A stretch of DNA of 64,000 bases from Pseudarthrobacter sp. NamE2 (GTDB taxonomy: Bacteria > Actinomycetota > Actinomycetes > Actinomycetales > Micrococcaceae), in the NCBI RefSeq assembly GCF_005796205.1, contig NZ_VAHN01000010.1:1-64000 (forward strand). Direction: 5' to 3'. The notes under the pieces are model-generated. The model searched no databases, was not told where the DNA came from, and was given only the letters and a program-made list of their open reading frames with translations. Shown in pieces: positions 9,383 through 17,759 of the stretch. The stretch's first letter is position 1; every line of letters begins with the position of its first letter. Position numbers and translations under genes: made by a program.

Positions 9383-10357
9383 TTGGACATCACCTCGCAG
9401 GCCACCGTAGGCCTGCAGCTTATCGAGTCCGGCCAGCGCGTTACGGTCCGGGTGCCCGCCACAACGGCCAACCTTGGACCCGGCTATGACAGCCTCGGCC
9501 TCGCACTCGCGCTGCACGACACCCTCACGGTGGAGAGCCTGGACACCGACGAGCTCGTGTTCGACCTCCGCGGCGAAGGTGCCGACACGCTGCCGCGGGA
9601 CGCCAGCCACCTGGTGGTCCGGGCAATGGACACCGCCTTCGATCGGCTGGGGTTCCGGCACGGCGGGTTGAAGATCACCGCCGAGAACGTCAACCCGCAC
9701 GGCCGCGGTTTGGGCTCTTCCGCTTCCGCGGTCGTCGCCGCCGTATCCGCGGCCAACGCCATGGTGCCTGCCGGGCACCGGCGCGGACAGGACTGGATCC
9801 TCCAGCTCACCAGCGAGTTGGAGGGGCATCCGGACAACGTCGCTCCCGCGATTTTCGGCGGACTGGCACTGTCATGGCAGGACAGTGACCAGTACAGCAG
9901 CACCAGTGCCACCGTGGCGGAATCCGTCATCCCCATTGTGGCCGTCCCGGACTACGAGCTCTCCACCGAAGCTGCCAGGGCCCTGCTGCCTGCCTCGGTG
10001 GGACACCACGCAGCCGCGATGAACTCCGGGCGCGCCGCACTGCTGATCCACGCGCTGACGCACAAACCGGAATTCCTGCTGGCGGGGACCGAGGACTACC
10101 TGCACCAGAGCTACCGGGCCCAGGCGATGCGTCCCAGCGCGGCACTGATCGCCGCGTTGCGCTCGGCCGGGCATGCCGCCGTCGTTTCCGGTGCCGGGCC
10201 CACCGTCCTGGTCCTCGCCGACGGGGAGGGAAAGGCTGCCGAAGCGCTGGAATTCATCGCATCATTCACCGCCGCAAACACGCCGGATGTGTCCTGGCGC
10301 GTGCTGAAGCTCGCAGTGGACGTTGAAGGTGCTAAGGTGGACATGCACCGGCGGTAA
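9383..10357 (+). CDS. thrB: Homoserine kinase
   Basis: This GHMP-family kinase phosphorylates homoserine for ThrC. The 324-residue protein begins with the conserved VTVRVPATTANLGPGYDS segment and has the GHMP ATP loop HGRGLGSSASA near residues 105-116. The C-terminal SGAGPTVLVL motif is present. The start is read as TTG at 9383, 2 nt after thrC. A GTG further in could shorten the protein by about 20 residues. It is the last gene of the argS operon. Confidence 0.95.
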   Translation: MDITSQATVGLQLIESGQRVTVRVPATTANLGPGYDSLGLALALHDTLTVESLDTDELVFDLRGEGADTLPRDASHLVVRAMDTAFDRLGFRHGGLKITAENVNPHGRGLGSSASAVVAAVSAANAMVPAGHRRGQDWILQLTSELEGHPDNVAPAIFGGLALSWQDSDQYSSTSATVAESVIPIVAVPDYELSTEAARALLPASVGHHAAAMNSGRAALLIHALTHKPEFLLAGTEDYLHQSYRAQAMRPSAALIAALRSAGHAAVVSGAGPTVLVLADGEGKAAEALEFIASFTAANTPDVSWRVLKLAVDVEGAKVDMHRR

Positions 10358-10649
10358 TTCCGCCTATCTGATCTGCTCCTGCTCTCAGTTGCTATTTGAT
10401 CTCCTACTGCGAATGCATTCCGGTGCCGCCTGCTTGGTCTGACGCAGGAATCTGCAGCATCCAACTGCCCCTGGAACGTCAGTCCAGCGTTCCGCCATGG
10501 CGGAGCGCAGGGTGAATCAGTATCCGGCCCTGCTGGCCGAAATCCAACCGGCAAGGCCGACATCCCGGCTGCAGATCTGAACTGCAGCCCAGATCAAATC
10601 ATCGCGTCCAGCTCCCAGTCTGGACGCCGTCGAGGGGGAAGGATCCTTC
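10358..10649 (+). promoter_or_regulatory. Leader region of rho
   Basis: This 292-nt gap holds no credible gene. It contains a perfect 12-bp palindrome at 10492-10503 (CCGCCATGGCGG) and a 7-bp stem with a 7-nt loop at 10568-10588 (GCTGCAG/CTGCAGC). A purine-rich ribosome binding site (GAGGGGGAAGGA) sits just before the GTG. A long structured rho leader would suit autoregulation by Rho, which is known in other bacteria, but the sequence alone does not prove it. Confidence 0.4.
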
Positions 10650-12770
10650 GTGACCGAAACCACTGAGCTGTCACCAGCTGTGGAACTACCATCTTCCGCT
10701 GCCGAGACACAGGCAGCTCCCGCCAAGAGCAGCGGCCTGGCCGGCCTCAAGCTTGCCCAGCTGCAGGCCCTTGCCAGCCAGCTGGGCATTTCCGGCGGCT
10801 CGCGCATGCGCAAGGGGGACCTGGTTTCGGCCATCTCCGCCCACCGCGCCGGCACCCCTGCCACCAAGGTTCCCGCCAAGACGGCGGAAAAGGCCGCCGA
10901 GAGCGTGGTTGCCCCGGTGGTCTCCGCTCCCGCCGAGGCTTCTGCGACGGAAGCGCCTGCCGCCGAAGCTCCCGCGGCTGAGCCCACCCGCGCCCGCCGC
11001 GGCCGCAGCCGCCGCGCGGTAAGCGACGGCGTCGTAGCCCCGTCCGCCCCGGAAGCTGCAGCAGAGGCTCCGGCAGCCGAGGCTCCTGCCGAAGCGCCTG
11101 CCGCACCGGAAGCCGCCGAGGCGGAGGCCGCTCCGGAACGCCGCCAGCCGCGCACGCGCAACCGCCGCCGCGGCGAGGCAGCCGCAGTCCAGGAAGCCCC
11201 TGTTGAGTCACCCGCTGACCAGCCCGCGGCAGAGCAGGCAGGCGTGGCGCAGGCCCCCGCTGAACAGCGCACTGAAGCCCCTGCCCCCGAAACCACCGAG
11301 GCCGGCCAGCGCAGCGACCGGCGCGAAGGCCGCGGCCGTGGCCGCGACGCCGACGGCGGCCGCGACAACGCAGGCAGCCGTGAGGCAGGCCAGCGCGAGG
11401 GCGGCCGTCGCGAGGACAGCGACGACACCGACGGAGGCAGCCGCCGGAACCGGCGCAACCGCCGTGACCGCAACGACCGCAGCGACCGCTCCGGCAGCCA
11501 GGACCGCGACAGCAACGCCCGCAACGAGCGCTTCCGCGACCGCAACGACCGCCGTCGTGGACGTTCCCAGGGACCTGACGTCGATGACATCGAAATCACC
11601 GAAGACGACGTCCTGCTGCCTGTTGCAGGCATCCTGGACGTGCTCGAGAACTACGCGTTCATCCGCACCTCCGGTTACCTGCCCGGCCCGAACGACGTCT
11701 ACGTCTCCCTCGCCCAGGTCAAGAAGTACAACCTGCGCAAGGGTGACGCCGTGGTGGGCGCAATCCGCGCACCCCGCGACGGCGAAGACCGCGGCCAGCA
11801 GTCCAACCGGCAGAAATTCAACGCCCTGGTCCGCGTCACCTCCGTCAACGGCAAGACTGCCGAAGAGCTCAAGGACCGCGTTGAATTCGCCAAACTGGTT
11901 CCGCTCTACCCGTCCGAGCGCCTGCGCCTGGAAACCGATCCCAAGAAGATCGGCCCCCGCGTCATCGACCTCGTGGCCCCCATCGGCAAGGGCCAGCGCG
12001 GCCTGATCGTCTCCCCGCCCAAGGCCGGCAAGACGCTCATCCTGCAGTCGATCGCCAACGCCATCACCACCAACAACCCTGAGGTCCACCTCATGATGGT
12101 GCTGGTGGACGAACGCCCCGAAGAAGTCACCGACATGCAGCGCACCGTCAAGGGTGAGGTCATTGCCTCCACCTTTGACCGTCCCGCCGATGACCACACC
12201 ACGGTGGCCGAACTGTCCATCGAACGCGCCAAGCGCCTGGTGGAAATGGGCATGGACGTGGTGGTCCTGCTGGACTCCATGACCCGCCTGGGCCGCGCCT
12301 ACAACCTGGCAGCACCGGCCTCCGGCCGCATCCTGTCCGGCGGCGTCGACTCCGCAGCCCTGTACCCACCCAAGCGCTTCTTCGGCGCCGCCCGCAACAT
12401 CGAAAACGGCGGCTCGCTCACCATCCTGGCAACGGCCCTCGTGGAAACCGGATCCAAGATGGACGAGGTCATCTTCGAAGAATTCAAGGGCACCGGCAAC
12501 ATGGAACTGCGCCTGTCCCGCCAGCTGGCCGACAAGCGCATCTTCCCCGCCGTGGACGTTAACGCCTCCGGCACCCGCCGGGAAGAGAATTTGCTCTCGC
12601 CCGAGGAAGTCAAGATCATGTGGAAGCTGCGCCGCGTCCTCTCCGGACTCGAGACCCAGCAGAGCCTTGAACTGCTCACCAACAAGATCCGGGAAACCCA
12701 GAGCAACGTAGAGTTCCTCATGCAGGTCCAGAAGACGACGCTTGGGGCGAAGTCGGATAACGACAAGTAG
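10650..12770 (+). CDS. rho: Transcription termination factor Rho, with long low-complexity insertion
   Basis: This hexameric RNA helicase ends transcription. The 706-residue protein is much longer than E. coli Rho (419). Residues ~30-70 form a Rho N-terminal/SAP-like domain. Residues ~70-215 are Ala/Pro/Glu-rich. Residues ~215-320 are a strongly Arg/Asp/Asn/Gly-rich tract. The cold-shock-type RNA-binding domain follows (~325-400), then the RecA-like motor with Walker A in SPPKAGKT near residue 456 and Walker B in VVVLLDSMTR near 540. Such inserts are typical of actinobacterial Rho and add RNA binding. The start is GTG after a strong ribosome binding site. Confidence 0.97.
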   Translation: MTETTELSPAVELPSSAAETQAAPAKSSGLAGLKLAQLQALASQLGISGGSRMRKGDLVSAISAHRAGTPATKVPAKTAEKAAESVVAPVVSAPAEASATEAPAAEAPAAEPTRARRGRSRRAVSDGVVAPSAPEAAAEAPAAEAPAEAPAAPEAAEAEAAPERRQPRTRNRRRGEAAAVQEAPVESPADQPAAEQAGVAQAPAEQRTEAPAPETTEAGQRSDRREGRGRGRDADGGRDNAGSREAGQREGGRREDSDDTDGGSRRNRRNRRDRNDRSDRSGSQDRDSNARNERFRDRNDRRRGRSQGPDVDDIEITEDDVLLPVAGILDVLENYAFIRTSGYLPGPNDVYVSLAQVKKYNLRKGDAVVGAIRAPRDGEDRGQQSNRQKFNALVRVTSVNGKTAEELKDRVEFAKLVPLYPSERLRLETDPKKIGPRVIDLVAPIGKGQRGLIVSPPKAGKTLILQSIANAITTNNPEVHLMMVLVDERPEEVTDMQRTVKGEVIASTFDRPADDHTTVAELSIERAKRLVEMGMDVVVLLDSMTRLGRAYNLAAPASGRILSGGVDSAALYPPKRFFGAARNIENGGSLTILATALVETGSKMDEVIFEEFKGTGNMELRLSRQLADKRIFPAVDVNASGTRREENLLSPEEVKIMWKLRRVLSGLETQQSLELLTNKIRETQSNVEFLMQVQKTTLGAKSDNDK

Positions 12771-12810
12771 CTGAGTTAAGGGGCGGGCGTCGGTGCGTTC
12801 GTGCGGTTGG

Positions 12811-12926
12811 TGCCGCGCGGATGTTCCGCCCCCGCCCCTTCGCGTTGCGGCTGACGTACTGCGTACGTCAGCCGCAACGCTCCGACAGGCCCGATGCCAC
12901 TCCCGGGGCGGAACATCCGCACGGCA
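12811..12926. repeat. Nested inverted repeat between rho and prfA
   Basis: The outer arms 12811-12832 and 12905-12926 pair over 22 bp with one mismatch. Inside them, 12842-12859 and 12863-12880 form a perfect 18-bp stem with a 3-nt loop. The inner stem has no poly-T run on either side, so it is not a classical terminator. It could be a Rho-gene terminator of the U-less type, a regulatory structure, or a small palindromic repeat element. In mycobacteria rpmE lies at this position; no L31 reading frame is present here. Confidence 0.85.
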
Positions 12927-13006
12927 TTTACGGGGCTCGCTCACCGAAGCGCGCCGATTTTTGTGCCTGATTTAAACTGGGTGCAGAACGAAAGAGGTTG
13001 TGAAAG

Positions 13007-14080
13007 ATGTTTGAGTCCGTACAGGGCCTGCTTGATGAGCATGATTCCATTCAGGCGCAGTTGGGGGATCCTGCTGTTTATGCTGACCAGCGGCTTGCCC
13101 GGAAGCTTGGGCGGCGGTCGGCTCAGCTTAACGGCATTGTTGAGGCCTACCACCGGTGGGAGGGGCTGCGGGACGACCTGGCCGCTGCCAGGGAGATGGC
13201 AGCAGAGGACTCCGAGTTCGCTGCCGAGGTGCCCGAGCTCGAGGCTTCGCTTGAGGCTGCCGCTGCCAAGCTTCGCCGGCTGCTCATCCCGCGGGACCCG
13301 GACGACGCACGCAACGTGATCCTTGAGGTCAAGGGCGGCGAAGGCGGCGACGAGGCCGCCCTGTTCGCCGGCGACCTCCTGCGCATGTACACCCGCTACG
13401 CCGAATCCCGCGGCTGGAAGACCGAAATCATCTCAGCCACGGAATCCGACCTCGGCGGCTACAAGGACGTCCAGGTGGCCGTGAAGGGCAGTTCGAACGA
13501 CCCCGCCGAAGGCGTTTACGCCCGGCTGAAGTTCGAAGGCGGGGTGCACCGCGTGCAGCGCGTCCCCGTCACCGAATCACAGGGCCGCATTCACACCTCC
13601 GCCGCCGGCGTGCTGGTCCTGCCGGAGGTTGACGAGCCGGAAGAACTCGAGATCAACCAGAACGACCTTAAAATCGACGTGTACCGGTCGTCAGGTCCCG
13701 GGGGCCAGTCCGTGAACACCACCGACTCCGCTGTCCGCATTACCCACCTGCCCACCGGCATCGTGGTGGCCATGCAGAACGAGAAGTCGCAGCTGCAGAA
13801 CCGCGAAGCCGGCATGCGCGTGCTCCGTGCCCGCCTCCTCGCCCATCAGCAGGAGCAGATCGACGCCGCCAACTCCGAACAGCGGAAATCCCAGATCCGC
13901 ACCATGGACCGCTCGGAGCGTATCCGCACGTACAACTACCCGGAAAACCGCATCGCGGACCACCGCACCGGCTATAAGGCCTACAACCTGGACCAGGTCA
14001 TGAACGGCGACCTCGAACCGGTCATCCAGTCCGCCATCGAGATGGACGAACAGGCGCGCCTGGACGCCCTGGCCGAGTAG
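13007..14080 (+). CDS. prfA: Peptide chain release factor 1
   Basis: RF1 recognises UAA and UAG and triggers peptide release. The 357-residue protein has the catalytic GGQ in [11 protein letters not shown] near residue 232, whose glutamine is methylated by PrmC, the product of the next gene. The N-terminal coiled region and the C-terminal basic [12 protein letters not shown] segment are typical. The ATG at 13007 follows a GAAAGAGG ribosome binding site. Confidence 0.97.
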   Translation: MFESVQGLLDEHDSIQAQLGDPAVYADQRLARKLGRRSAQLNGIVEAYHRWEGLRDDLAAAREMAAEDSEFAAEVPELEASLEAAAAKLRRLLIPRDPDDARNVILEVKGGEGGDEAALFAGDLLRMYTRYAESRGWKTEIISATESDLGGYKDVQVAVKGSSNDPAEGVYARLKFEGGVHRVQRVPVTESQGRIHTSAAGVLVLPEVDEPEELEINQNDLKIDVYRSSGPGGQSVNTTDSAVRITHLPTGIVVAMQNEKSQLQNREAGMRVLRARLLAHQQEQIDAANSEQRKSQIRTMDRSERIRTYNYPENRIADHRTGYKAYNLDQVMNGDLEPVIQSAIEMDEQARLDALAE

Positions 14081-14092
14081 TTCCCGCAACGG

Positions 14093-14965
14093 ATGACCAT
14101 CGGGCCGGACCAGTCCCTCGCGGCGGCAGTCAGCGAGGCCACTGCCATCCTCCGCGACGCCGGTGTCCCCACTCCCCGCGTGGACGCAGAGCTCCTCGCA
14201 GACCACCTCCTCAACGTTGGCCTGGGCCGGCTCCGTGCACTGATGCTCGGTGACACTCCGGCGCCGGCGGGCTATGCGGAACTGGTGGCGGAGCGGGCGG
14301 GCCGGGTACCGCTGCAGCACATCACGGGCGTTGCGCACTTCCGCTACCTCGAACTCGCGGTAGGGCCCGGTGTGTTCATTCCTCGCCCCGAGACCGAGTC
14401 AGTGGTCCAGCTGGTCATCGACCGCATCAAGGGCATGCCGTCCCCCCGGGTGGTGGACCTGGGAACCGGATCGGGCGCCATCGCCGGGTCCATCGCGCAC
14501 GAAGTCCCGGCTGCCGAGGTGCACGCGGTCGAGTTCAGCCCGCTCGCCCACGCGTGGGCAGCGAAAAACCTTGCGCCCCTTGGCGTCCACCTGGTCCTGG
14601 GGGACCTCCGGGACGCGCTGCCGGAATTCAACGGAACGTTCGACGTCGTGGTGTCCAATCCGCCGTACATTCCGGCGGAAGCCATCCCCAATGAGCCCGA
14701 AGTCGCGCTGCACGACCCTCCCGAGGCGCTGTACGGCGGGGGAGCGGACGGAATGGAACTTCCGACGGCGGCAGCGGCCTCGGCTGCCAGGCTCCTGCGC
14801 CCGGGGGGCTACTTCGTCATGGAACACGCCGAAGTCCAGGCCGGCTGGATCGCCGCCATGATGGCCCGGGCCGGCATCTGGAGCGGCATCACCACCCATC
14901 AGGACCTGAACAACAAGGAACGCGCCACCAGCGCCGTACTCGCGGAACCGGACCAATCGGAATGA
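14093..14965 (+). CDS. prmC: Release factor glutamine methyltransferase
   Basis: PrmC methylates the GGQ glutamine of RF1 and RF2 using S-adenosylmethionine. The 290-residue protein has an N-terminal helical RF-binding domain, the AdoMet loop VVDLGTGSGAIA, and the catalytic NPPY at residues 189-192. The ATG at 14093 lies 12 nt after prfA, the usual substrate-enzyme gene pair. Confidence 0.96.
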   Translation: MTIGPDQSLAAAVSEATAILRDAGVPTPRVDAELLADHLLNVGLGRLRALMLGDTPAPAGYAELVAERAGRVPLQHITGVAHFRYLELAVGPGVFIPRPETESVVQLVIDRIKGMPSPRVVDLGTGSGAIAGSIAHEVPAAEVHAVEFSPLAHAWAAKNLAPLGVHLVLGDLRDALPEFNGTFDVVVSNPPYIPAEAIPNEPEVALHDPPEALYGGGADGMELPTAAAASAARLLRPGGYFVMEHAEVQAGWIAAMMARAGIWSGITTHQDLNNKERATSAVLAEPDQSE

Positions 14966-14977
14966 AAGAATAGGCCA

Positions 14978-15811
14978 GTGACCACAACCTATGACTGCAC
15001 CGTTGACGACCAGCGCGCGCAGGGACTTGAGCATGCCCAGCGCGCCATCAGCGAGAAAAAGTGCGTGGTGTTTCCCACGGACACCGTCTACGGAATCGCC
15101 GCGGACGCCTTCTCGCCACAGGCCGTCACCATGCTCCTTGTCTCCAAGGGACGCAGCCGCACCATGCCGCCGCCGGTCCTGATTCCGCGTATCAACGCTC
15201 TGGACGGGCTGGCCGCCGAGGTTTCGGCGGACGCCCGCAAGCTCGCCGAGGCGTTCTGGCCCGGAGGTTTGACCCTGATCCTGCACGCGCAGCCGTCCCT
15301 GGACTGGGATCTCGGCGAAACCAAGGGAACGGTGGCCCTGCGGATGCCGGACGACGAGATTGCCCAGGAACTCCTGACCCTCACCGGTCCCCTGGCTGTG
15401 TCGTCCGCCAACCGCACCGGGCATGCTCCGGCACAAACGGCTGCCGCTGCCCGCGAGCAGCTTGCCGACTCGGTCGAGGTTTACCTGGAAGGCGGCTTCC
15501 GCCCCGCCGAAGGGGCACTGGCCGTTCCGTCCACCATCGTGGACGCCACCGGGCCCCGGCTGCGCGTGGTGCGCAACGGCGCCGTCAGCCTGGACCAGCT
15601 CCGCGAGCACGTGCCCGGCGTCCTCGGCCTGGGCGAGATCCCCATGGCTGAGGAAGAGCCGGCTGCGGAAGAACCGGTTGAGGAAAAGCCTGCGGTCGCT
15701 CCGGTTGCTCCTGCCGCTCCTGCTGCTTCCGGAGGTTCCTCCGTTGTCACTCCGGAAAGCGGCGTTCCCGCTACGCAGGAAGCCGCTGCGGACCAGGGCA
15801 AGCAGCCTTGA
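14978..15811 (+). CDS. tsaC: L-threonylcarbamoyladenylate synthase (TsaC/Sua5/YwlC family)
   Basis: This enzyme makes threonylcarbamoyl-AMP from threonine, bicarbonate and ATP for the t6A37 tRNA modification. The YrdC domain covers residues ~10-215 (VFPTDTVYGIAADAF, then SKGRSRTMPPPVLI, then VSSANRTG). It lacks a full Sua5 domain. The last ~60 residues are a Glu/Ala/Pro-rich tail of low complexity. The start is GTG at 14978. Its TGA overlaps the start of the next gene by 1 nt. Confidence 0.93.
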   Translation: MTTTYDCTVDDQRAQGLEHAQRAISEKKCVVFPTDTVYGIAADAFSPQAVTMLLVSKGRSRTMPPPVLIPRINALDGLAAEVSADARKLAEAFWPGGLTLILHAQPSLDWDLGETKGTVALRMPDDEIAQELLTLTGPLAVSSANRTGHAPAQTAAAAREQLADSVEVYLEGGFRPAEGALAVPSTIVDATGPRLRVVRNGAVSLDQLREHVPGVLGLGEIPMAEEEPAAEEPVEEKPAVAPVAPAAPAASGGSSVVTPESGVPATQEAAADQGKQP

Positions 15812-16569
15812 TGACGCTGGAACGCCAGCGGATCCCGTTGTTGGAGGTTGATGCCACCCCGCTCCGCGTTCCCGAACTCGTGGCGGAACTCACCCGATAC
15901 GTCCAGGACGGGTCCACCAGGACTATCCTCGGGCACAACCTGCACAGTGTCACCCTGACCCTTGCGGACGACGGCTTCCGTAACCTCTACGAGCAGAGCG
16001 ATATTGTGCTCCTGGACGGAGCACCGGTGCTTTGGCTGTGGGGGAGGACCGGCAATGCCGACGGACCTGTCATGGATTACCGCCTGGGTTCCACGGACTG
16101 GCTCCCGGCGCTTGACCAGGTGCAGGGCCTAGAACGTATTGCCGTCGTCGGTGCCGGCGCGGAGGCGAACGCAGGCGCCGTCGCGAGGCTGAAGGCCATC
16201 GTCCCCCGCGCTGCGGTGGCCGGCTTTCCCGGTGAAGGCTGGAATGCCGATCTGGAAGTGGCAGCCCTGCAGTGGTTGCAGGGGGAGCAGCCGCAGCTGG
16301 TCCTGCTGGGCCTTGGCATGCCGCTGCAGGAAGAGGTCCTGCAGCGCAGGCTCGCTGAACTGCCGCCCGCAGTGTATTGCGCGGTGGGCGGGGCCATCGA
16401 GCAGCTGGCCGGAGTCCAGAAACTCGCTCCGCGCTGGCTGGGCCGGCTTGGCCTTGAATGGGCATGGCGGCTGCTGGTGCATCCGCGGCGGGTTGCGTAC
16501 CGGGTGTTCGGCGAGCCGTGGGTGCTGCTGTGGCTCCTTGCCCGCAAGCGGTTGAACCGGGGGAAGTAG
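15811..16569 (+). CDS. WecG/TagA/CpsF family glycosyltransferase
   Basis: Family members transfer N-acetylmannosamine-type sugars to undecaprenyl-linked GlcNAc in wall polymer synthesis. The 252-residue protein matches over its whole length: GHNLHSVTL near the start, LLDGAPVLW, the central VVGAGAEANAGAVA region and the GLGMPLQEE motif. The ATG at 15811 overlaps the tsaC stop; a TTG one codon earlier also exists. WecA, the enzyme that would make its lipid acceptor, is encoded 1.2 kb downstream. The exact sugar and polymer are unknown. Confidence 0.88.
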   Translation: MTLERQRIPLLEVDATPLRVPELVAELTRYVQDGSTRTILGHNLHSVTLTLADDGFRNLYEQSDIVLLDGAPVLWLWGRTGNADGPVMDYRLGSTDWLPALDQVQGLERIAVVGAGAEANAGAVARLKAIVPRAAVAGFPGEGWNADLEVAALQWLQGEQPQLVLLGLGMPLQEEVLQRRLAELPPAVYCAVGGAIEQLAGVQKLAPRWLGRLGLEWAWRLLVHPRRVAYRVFGEPWVLLWLLARKRLNRGK

Positions 16570-16579
16570 GCCTGCCCGG

Positions 16580-17476
16580 CTAGAACTTCTGGTCCTCCAG
16601 CGGCGCGAATCCCTTGCCGCGCAGGCCCGTGCTGAAGGACCTGGCCCAGCGGACGAAGCCTGCAGGGTCGCGCCGCTGCAGGAAATATCCCAGGTACCCG
16701 CCGACGTCGGCCACCAAAGAACGGACCCGGAAGTAGCGGCGGATCAGATAGCCGCGGTTGCGGTAGTAGTAGTACTGCTTGAACGCACCCTCCGGAACGA
16801 TGACGTGCCAGCGTGCGCCGAAGACGTGTCGGGTTTCGGAGAATGCATGCGGATGGCTGATGGCGGTGGTCGTCACCGTTCCGAAGCGGATGCCCGCCTT
16901 GCGCAGCCGGATGGTGAAATCCACCTCATCCCCGCGGATGAACAGGCGGATGTCCGGCAGCCCCACCTTGAAGAACACGTCGGAGCGGATCAGCGCACCG
17001 TTGAAGAAGTGGCCGTCATTGGGCAGGAAGCCCAGTTTCTCCACCTCCGCCCGCTCGTGGGTGACCTTGCCGTCCAGGCGGAAAAAGAAGGACAGGCGGT
17101 CCGGATGGCCCGGCGCTGTTACCAGCGGGACCACGGCCTCCAGGTCGCGCGCCTCAGCCTCGCGCAGCAGCGTGGCAAGGCATTCCGGATCGGCGGGTTC
17201 GGCGTCGTCATCCATCATCCAGATCCACCTGGCTCCGCTGGCCACTGCCTTCAGTGCAGCGAGGGCGAACCCGCCGGCGCCGCCGAGATTGGCCTCCGAA
17301 CGGATGTAATCGACATTCGCGTGCCGGCCGGCTACCTCACTGGCCGGCTCCGTGCCGCTGTCCACCAGGCAAATCGTATCCACCGCGGCCGTTTGGGCAT
17401 TGATCGAGTCGAGCAGCACGGCCAGTTCCTTGGGGCGGTTGAAGGTCACGGCGGCAACTGCGATGGGGGGTGTCAT
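16580..17476 (-). CDS. Family 2 glycosyltransferase (GlfT/rhamnosyltransferase-like)
   Basis: This 298-residue GT-A enzyme probably adds sugars to a cell-wall glycan. It begins AVTFNRPKELAVLLDSI, has a metal-binding WMMDDDAEP, FFNGALIRSDVF, and RGDEVDFTIRL as the catalytic-base region. This pattern resembles galactofuranosyl and rhamnosyl transferases of actinobacterial arabinogalactan and related glycans. There is no membrane segment. It runs opposite to its neighbours and ends 10 nt from the end of the WecG/TagA gene. The upstream gap 17477-17759 is shared with wecA and likely holds divergent promoters. Confidence 0.85.
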   Translation of the reverse strand: MTPPIAVAAVTFNRPKELAVLLDSINAQTAAVDTICLVDSGTEPASEVAGRHANVDYIRSEANLGGAGGFALAALKAVASGARWIWMMDDDAEPADPECLATLLREAEARDLEAVVPLVTAPGHPDRLSFFFRLDGKVTHERAEVEKLGFLPNDGHFFNGALIRSDVFFKVGLPDIRLFIRGDEVDFTIRLRKAGIRFGTVTTTAISHPHAFSETRHVFGARWHVIVPEGAFKQYYYYRNRGYLIRRYFRVRSLVADVGGYLGYFLQRRDPAGFVRWARSFSTGLRGKGFAPLEDQKF

Positions 17477-17759
17477 GGGGTCCTTTCAGCATGGCTGCCA
17501 GGGGTTTCCCCGCTCGTAATGCGCCCGTGTGGCGCGAAGCCATGAAGCCGGTGGCGCTAGTATCTTTGACTAGAGTCCACTGTAATACAGTCCTGTAAGG
17601 CACTGCGCACAGGCAAATGCGCTGCCTGCTGCGCGCTCGGCGACGGAGAAGTTTCATTTACCGAAGAACAGATTCCCTGCCAGTGAGCCCACCCGCCGGG
17701 GAACTGCCAATGCTGTTCCCCGGATCCATTTCCACTTTCGTCGAAACGGCCGATACCCC

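Noticed and set aside
11208-12944. 578-codon minus frame opposite rho
   Set aside because: A shadow frame, rich in Gly/Val/His repeats typical of antisense of GC-rich genes.
12793-12975. 60-codon frame in the rho-prfA gap
   Set aside because: It runs through the inverted repeat, has no L31 features and no ribosome binding site.
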